From assembly GCA_036171455.1 (NCBI GenBank), contig JAVHRB010000057.1, forward strand, positions 1 through 9,978: a stretch of DNA of 9,978 nucleotides, given 5' to 3'. The translations under genes and the position numbers were made by a program. This DNA is from CAIVSN01 sp036171455 (GTDB lineage Bacteria > Patescibacteriota > Gracilibacteria > BD1-5 > UBA2023). Numbering within the stretch: position 1 is the stretch's first letter; the number at the start of each line of letters is the position of its first letter. The notes under the pieces were generated by a model that worked only from the letters and a program-made list of their open reading frames with translations, had not been told where the DNA came from and made no database searches. Below are positions 6,789 to 9,978 of this stretch, piece by piece.

Positions 6789-8090
6789 TTATTTTAACCA
6801 CCAACTGAACCTCGCCCGTTTCCAAGATTCGAGGAGCGATTTCGAAGCATTCACGAAACTTTCGCCCGTAAGCAACCGCACGTCGGCAAAAAATACCGCC
6901 TGGAGTTCCGTGTCGGCATTATCCTTTTCAAAATCTGCTTTCAACGCGAGCGCGTTGGGTGGATAGGTTAGACTATATCCGATTTTCTCAAGTTGGATAT
7001 GGAGTCATTCGTCGTCGTCGGATTCTGGCAAATACGCCTTGGTGACGAGTTCCGAACAGACGAGGTTCCGATCACTGTAAAAATCGAACGAGAAGTCGTA
7101 CTCTCTGTGCATATATCCAATCGCTGATCGGATCGCCCGCCCGATTTTGCCTTCGGAAAAGGTAGTACGGAATACGCCGAGGTAGTCTTGAGTCCCAGAA
7201 AAATCATCAAAATTGCTGAAATGAACTCCCGTTCCGGTCGATTCTATTACATAGTGTACATCGTCTAGCAAGTGCTTGGTATCCGGGTTTTCGCAGAGGT
7301 TTTTGACGTATTTTCCCGTCCCAATATACAGACTCATATGTTTCCAAAAACCAGGAATTGAGAGATTGGTACCAACCCAGTTTCGGCGGGTCAGTAGGAT
7401 ATCGCCAGGATGGGCGTTGACGAGGTAGGCTTGTACGCTTTTTGCTGAAAGATATCATCGGTCTTGGTCCCGCAAGGAAATTTTTTGAAGTATTTTTCCT
7501 CAGATTATGGCAATCGAACGCAGAAAATTCCGAATACGATTACGGAAATAGAACCGTACGTTTATCACGTCATGTCACCATCGGTCACTGAATTCAATCG
7601 TGCGTTCCCGTGGTACCCGCATCATCCAGCGGAGCTCAGGATCAATTTTCGATTCGAGCAAACCGAGGAATTCCTGTGGATAATTGAGAAAATAAAAAAA
7701 CCTTGGCGTATATGCGAACCTGGCCATGGTAGAAAAACCTTCCCGTGAAGCGTCATCGAGATAGCTTCTCATGAATTCTTCCTGGCTCCCAAAAAGGTCG
7801 CGGATTTGGCCAATCATCGCGTAATACCGTATTCTCGCGTAGTGTTCCACAATGAAATGGTTAGAATTGCGGAACAGAAAAAGTTGGAATCCATTCATAC
7901 GAATAAACCACCGCATCGTTTGTAATACTTTGATTAATGCTTCCCATTTTACTATGAGACGTTTTTTATCCTCAGAAAAATACAGGTTTCGCTTTTGGGT
8001 AAAAATGGCATCGTTTTTCAGGTTTTGAAAAGCCACGTCGAATCGGTCGTCGAGATATCGGAGTCGGGCGGAGATTTTTTTGGTATCCAT
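6789..8090 (-). CDS. YiiX/YebB-like permuted NlpC/P60 papain-fold hydrolase
   Basis: A 433-residue protein ending in UAA. Residues about 1-200 are a helical N-terminal region I do not recognise. The second half is a circularly permuted NlpC/P60 (PF05708-like) domain: HPGDILLTRRNWVG (227-240), the catalytic His251 in GFWKHMSLYIG, a polar Glu at 283 in VIESTGTGV, and the nucleophile Cys345 in LVCSELVTKAY. In this permuted order His precedes Cys, as seen here. Family members are thiol hydrolases or acyltransferases acting on peptide, amide or lipid ester bonds; the substrate is unknown. Four UGAs (7575-7577, 7500-7502, 7455-7457, 7005-7007; residues 172, 197, 212, 362) must be Gly to join the pieces, and the GDIL region itself is only reached this way. 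No signal peptide or membrane helix is evident. The start is 12 bases after the DUF167 stop, so the two genes are probably co-transcribed. Confidence 0.88.
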
Positions 8091-8102
8091 GGCATGGAAA
8101 AG

Positions 8103-8357
8103 TTAATCGATACGAAGAAGTTTCACGGTACCAGTCGCCCCGGAAATCACCTCGATTCGACCTTTTGCAATGTTCATTTCTTTGGCAAGAAACCGTATAA
8201 GTTCTTCGTTTGCTTTACCTTTTTCTGGCACGGCTTTGAGTCGTATTTTGATTGTACCATCATCGAGCGTACCCATATATTCTGTTTTTGGTTGCTTGGT
8301 TGTAACCTTGATACGGAGATGGGTTTTTTCGTTGGGAACGAGAAAAGGGGGGAACAT
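8103..8357 (-). CDS. DUF167 (YggU) family protein
   Basis: An 84-residue protein of the DUF167/YggU family, small conserved alpha/beta proteins of unknown function. The family core is complete: IKVTTKQPKTEYMG, DGTIKIRLKAVPEKGKANEE (about 33-52, with the hallmark P-E-K-G-K-A-N), LIRFLAKEM and the final VISGATGTVKLLRI. The ATG at 8357 gives about ten residues before the first conserved strand and lies about 17 bases downstream of the predicted transcription start, so it is a good start. It is first in a probable operon with the permuted NlpC/P60 hydrolase. It has no UGA-Gly. Confidence 0.92.
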   Translation of the reverse strand: MFPPFLVPNEKTHLRIKVTTKQPKTEYMGTLDDGTIKIRLKAVPEKGKANEELIRFLAKEMNIAKGRIEVISGATGTVKLLRID

Positions 8358-8380
8358 GCGAGTTTGAAATTTACCAAAGC

Positions 8381-8409
8381 ATTCTAGGTCCCGTATCTCG
8401 TTTCGTCAA
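8381..8409 (-). promoter_or_regulatory. Sigma-70-type promoter for the DUF167 and hydrolase genes
   Basis: On the minus strand TTGACG (plus 8404-8409) and TAGAAT (plus 8381-8386) are separated by exactly 17 bases, close to the consensus. Transcription would begin near 8374, leaving a short 5' leader before the ATG at 8357. The promoter begins just past the stop codon of the GGDEF-hemerythrin gene, showing that the downstream pair can be expressed independently. Confidence 0.65.
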
Positions 8410-8413
8410 AATC

Positions 8414-9880
8414 TTATTTTTTTCCAGTTTGGCAAATGATTGGGAAAAATTTGCGATCTTCGGACAACAGATGCTGCGCGATTACGGTATAGGCGAGAAA
8501 TTGGAAACACTTTCACAGGATATTTTCATCGCTGTTTACATGTTGGATTAATTCCAGTGCTTCCGCGATTAATTTCGTATGACTCTTTTGTTGTTCCTCA
8601 ATTTCTCAATATCAGATATCCAAAAGAATTTTTTCCTCGTCGTGAAAGTGCTGAATTACATCTCAGAGGAGTGTACTGATACATTCAGTCATTTCGACTA
8701 ATGGAGTTCTATTCATCATGGCGTTGATTAATGAATTTACCCCTTCGAACAATCATCGGTGCTGTCAGTCGATAATGGGATTTCCACAATTATACGTTTC
8801 ATGCCAATGAAGCTTGACGAAATTTTTTGTCGGTGTTATAGAGATGGATCATTCTGTGTTGCCATAATCGGTTTCTACTCGGTTTCGTCCATTACTCTTT
8901 GCTCGGTACATGGCAGCATCGGTACGCTTGACCCATGTTTCCCATGATTCACCGATTTCAATTTGGGAAACCCCCAAACTTGCGGTAATGGTAATGATAT
9001 CGTCTGTATCAGAATCCTCGATTTTTTTGCGGAGTTTTTCAGCAAAGATGCGGGCTTGTACCACATCGGTATTCGGGAGAAGGAGTATGAATTCCTCTCC
9101 GCCCCAACGTCCTGCAAAATCGGTATTCCGGATATTTTCCTGGAGGATGTTACTGAATTTTTGGAGTACTTTATCACCGGTATTGTGCCCGTGGGTATCG
9201 TTGATTTCTTTGAAGTGGTCAATATCGAGAAATATCAGCGATGCTGCAAGATTATAACGTCCGAAACGTTCGACTTCGGAATGAATATATTCTTGTATAT
9301 GAATCCGATTTAACAGGCCAGTCAGACCGTCGGTCATGGCTTGTTTTTCCAATTCTCTCATCGAAAATCGTAATTCCATAATACTCTGCTGTATCTGTTT
9401 GAGTTCTTTCAAAAAAATTTCACCTGGTATTTCTTCTCGGTTCAGAGATTTAGATCAATGAATATATTTCTTTTTCGTGGTAACCGCACTGGAAAATGCT
9501 CGTACTTGACTATGGAATTTTTTTTCGAGTTCATTAAGTAAATTTTCGAGTTCGATGGATTTATTTTTTGTCGGAGTTTTTCTATCTATGGGATTTTCTA
9601 ATATTTCCAGAATCATCTGAATAAGCGTATCGTTTCATTTTCGATATTCCAAAAGTACATCGGCTACCCGACGTACTTCTTCCATAGTATCAGCAGGGTT
9701 TTCTGTAATATTTTTTCCAATGGCAGACAGTTCCAAGCTCACATTTTCCATAATCTGGTTATTGCGTTGAACCGTATCCATCAGCAAATGGGCAACTTCC
9801 TGGGAAATTGTGGCTGCATTCGATTTTTCAGAGACATGAACGAATGTCGGAACACTTTCGGGAACTGTTTTTTTTGACAT
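8414..9880 (-). CDS. Diguanylate cyclase (GGDEF) fused to C-terminal bacteriohemerythrin
   Basis: A 488-residue soluble protein, ATG 9880 to UAA 8414-8416, with nine UGA-Gly codons. Residues 1-180 are hydrophilic, helical and coiled-coil-like. Residues about 182-343 are a complete GGDEF domain that makes c-di-GMP from two GTP: DGLTGLLNR (184-192), metal ligands in DIDHFK (219-224), an inhibitory I-site RNTD (251-254) five residues before the active-site GGEEF (260-264). After the UGA at 8849-8851 (residue 344) follows a hemerythrin domain: W359..Y363, IIDGQH (ligand His374), HFHDEE (His411, bridging Glu415), KSH (His434), and QHLLSED (His470, Asp475). The first His of the usual HxxxH pair is Gln430. 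Hemerythrins bind O2 at a di-iron site, so oxygen or redox control of cyclase activity is inferred. Vibrio Bhr-DGC has the opposite order, hemerythrin first. No membrane segment is seen. Confidence 0.92.
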
Positions 9881-9935
9881 ATCTATATATTTATCTCAGA
9901 TAGTATATGAATATAGGTTTTTTCAAAAATCAATC

Positions 9936-9958
9936 ACCCCGCAGCAAGCTGACGGGGT
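9936..9958 (-). terminator. GC-rich hairpin, possible terminator or REP-like element
   Basis: ACCCCG-CAG-CAAG-CTG-A-CGGGGT forms a 9-pair stem with one bulged A. On the minus strand it is followed by GATTGATTTTTG, a weak T-rich tail, so it may end a gene beyond the right edge. It lies about 55 bases upstream of the GGDEF-hemerythrin start. The GC-rich palindrome stands out from its AT-rich surroundings and could be a dispersed repeat instead. Confidence 0.5.
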
Positions 9959-9978
9959 ATGACCTAGATCCTACAATC

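Noticed and set aside
7207..7458. Short minus-strand frame between the hydrolase fragments
   Set aside because: It overlaps the GDIL motif region of the permuted NlpC/P60 gene in the wrong frame; reading through UGA removes any need for it.
1..9978. CRISPR array, insertion sequence, prophage or integrase attached to the tRNA
   Set aside because: No regularly spaced direct repeats, transposase or integrase frames were seen, and I found no duplicated tRNA 3' end.

Overview
This window reads as a fragment of a Candidate Phyla Radiation genome that uses UGA as a glycine codon (translation table 25: Candidatus Gracilibacteria, formerly BD1-5/GN02, or Absconditabacteria, formerly SR1). Under the standard code several genes look like strings of broken pieces. 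If UGA is read as Gly, the pieces join in frame into full-length proteins with intact domains. I count 23 in-frame UGA codons in six genes. All ten protein genes end in UAA or UAG and none ends in UGA. The clearest single case is the type IV prepilin gene, where the invariant Gly before the prepilin peptidase cleavage site is a UGA.

Layout. All ten protein genes are on the minus strand; the only established plus-strand gene is a tRNA. From the right edge leftwards: (1) 9880-8414, a diguanylate cyclase (GGDEF) fused to a C-terminal bacteriohemerythrin domain. The hemerythrin half contains six in-frame UGAs, is joined to the GGDEF half by a seventh, and is invisible under the standard code. (2) A near-consensus promoter at 8381-8409 followed by a small DUF167/YggU protein and a YiiX-like permuted NlpC/P60 papain-fold hydrolase. 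(3) A type IV pilin-like protein with a C-terminal LamG domain (6712-5357). (4) A DUF1993 protein. (5) An ABC-2 exporter (ATPase then permease, 4673-2818). (6) A previously hidden 174-residue two-helix membrane protein (2752-2228). (7) On the plus strand, tRNA-Ser(GGA) with its own promoter and a strong bidirectional terminator. (8) A two-gene minus-strand operon: KhpB/Jag RNA-binding protein and a membrane-anchored helical-repeat protein, closed by a strong terminator at 158-189. The leftmost 157 bases hold palindromes and possible divergent promoters but no recognised gene.

How the parts may work together. The GGDEF-hemerythrin protein has the sequence of a soluble enzyme that could link an oxygen- or redox-responsive di-iron site to c-di-GMP synthesis. 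The pilin-LamG protein is a surface adhesin candidate of the kind often under c-di-GMP control elsewhere, but nothing here proves a regulatory link. The ABC exporter and DUF1993 block (2818-5245) is richer in G+C and almost free of UGA-Gly, which suggests a different history from its neighbours. No start site shows a convincing Shine-Dalgarno sequence, and several are preceded by a pyrimidine run instead. I see no CRISPR array, transposase or rRNA.
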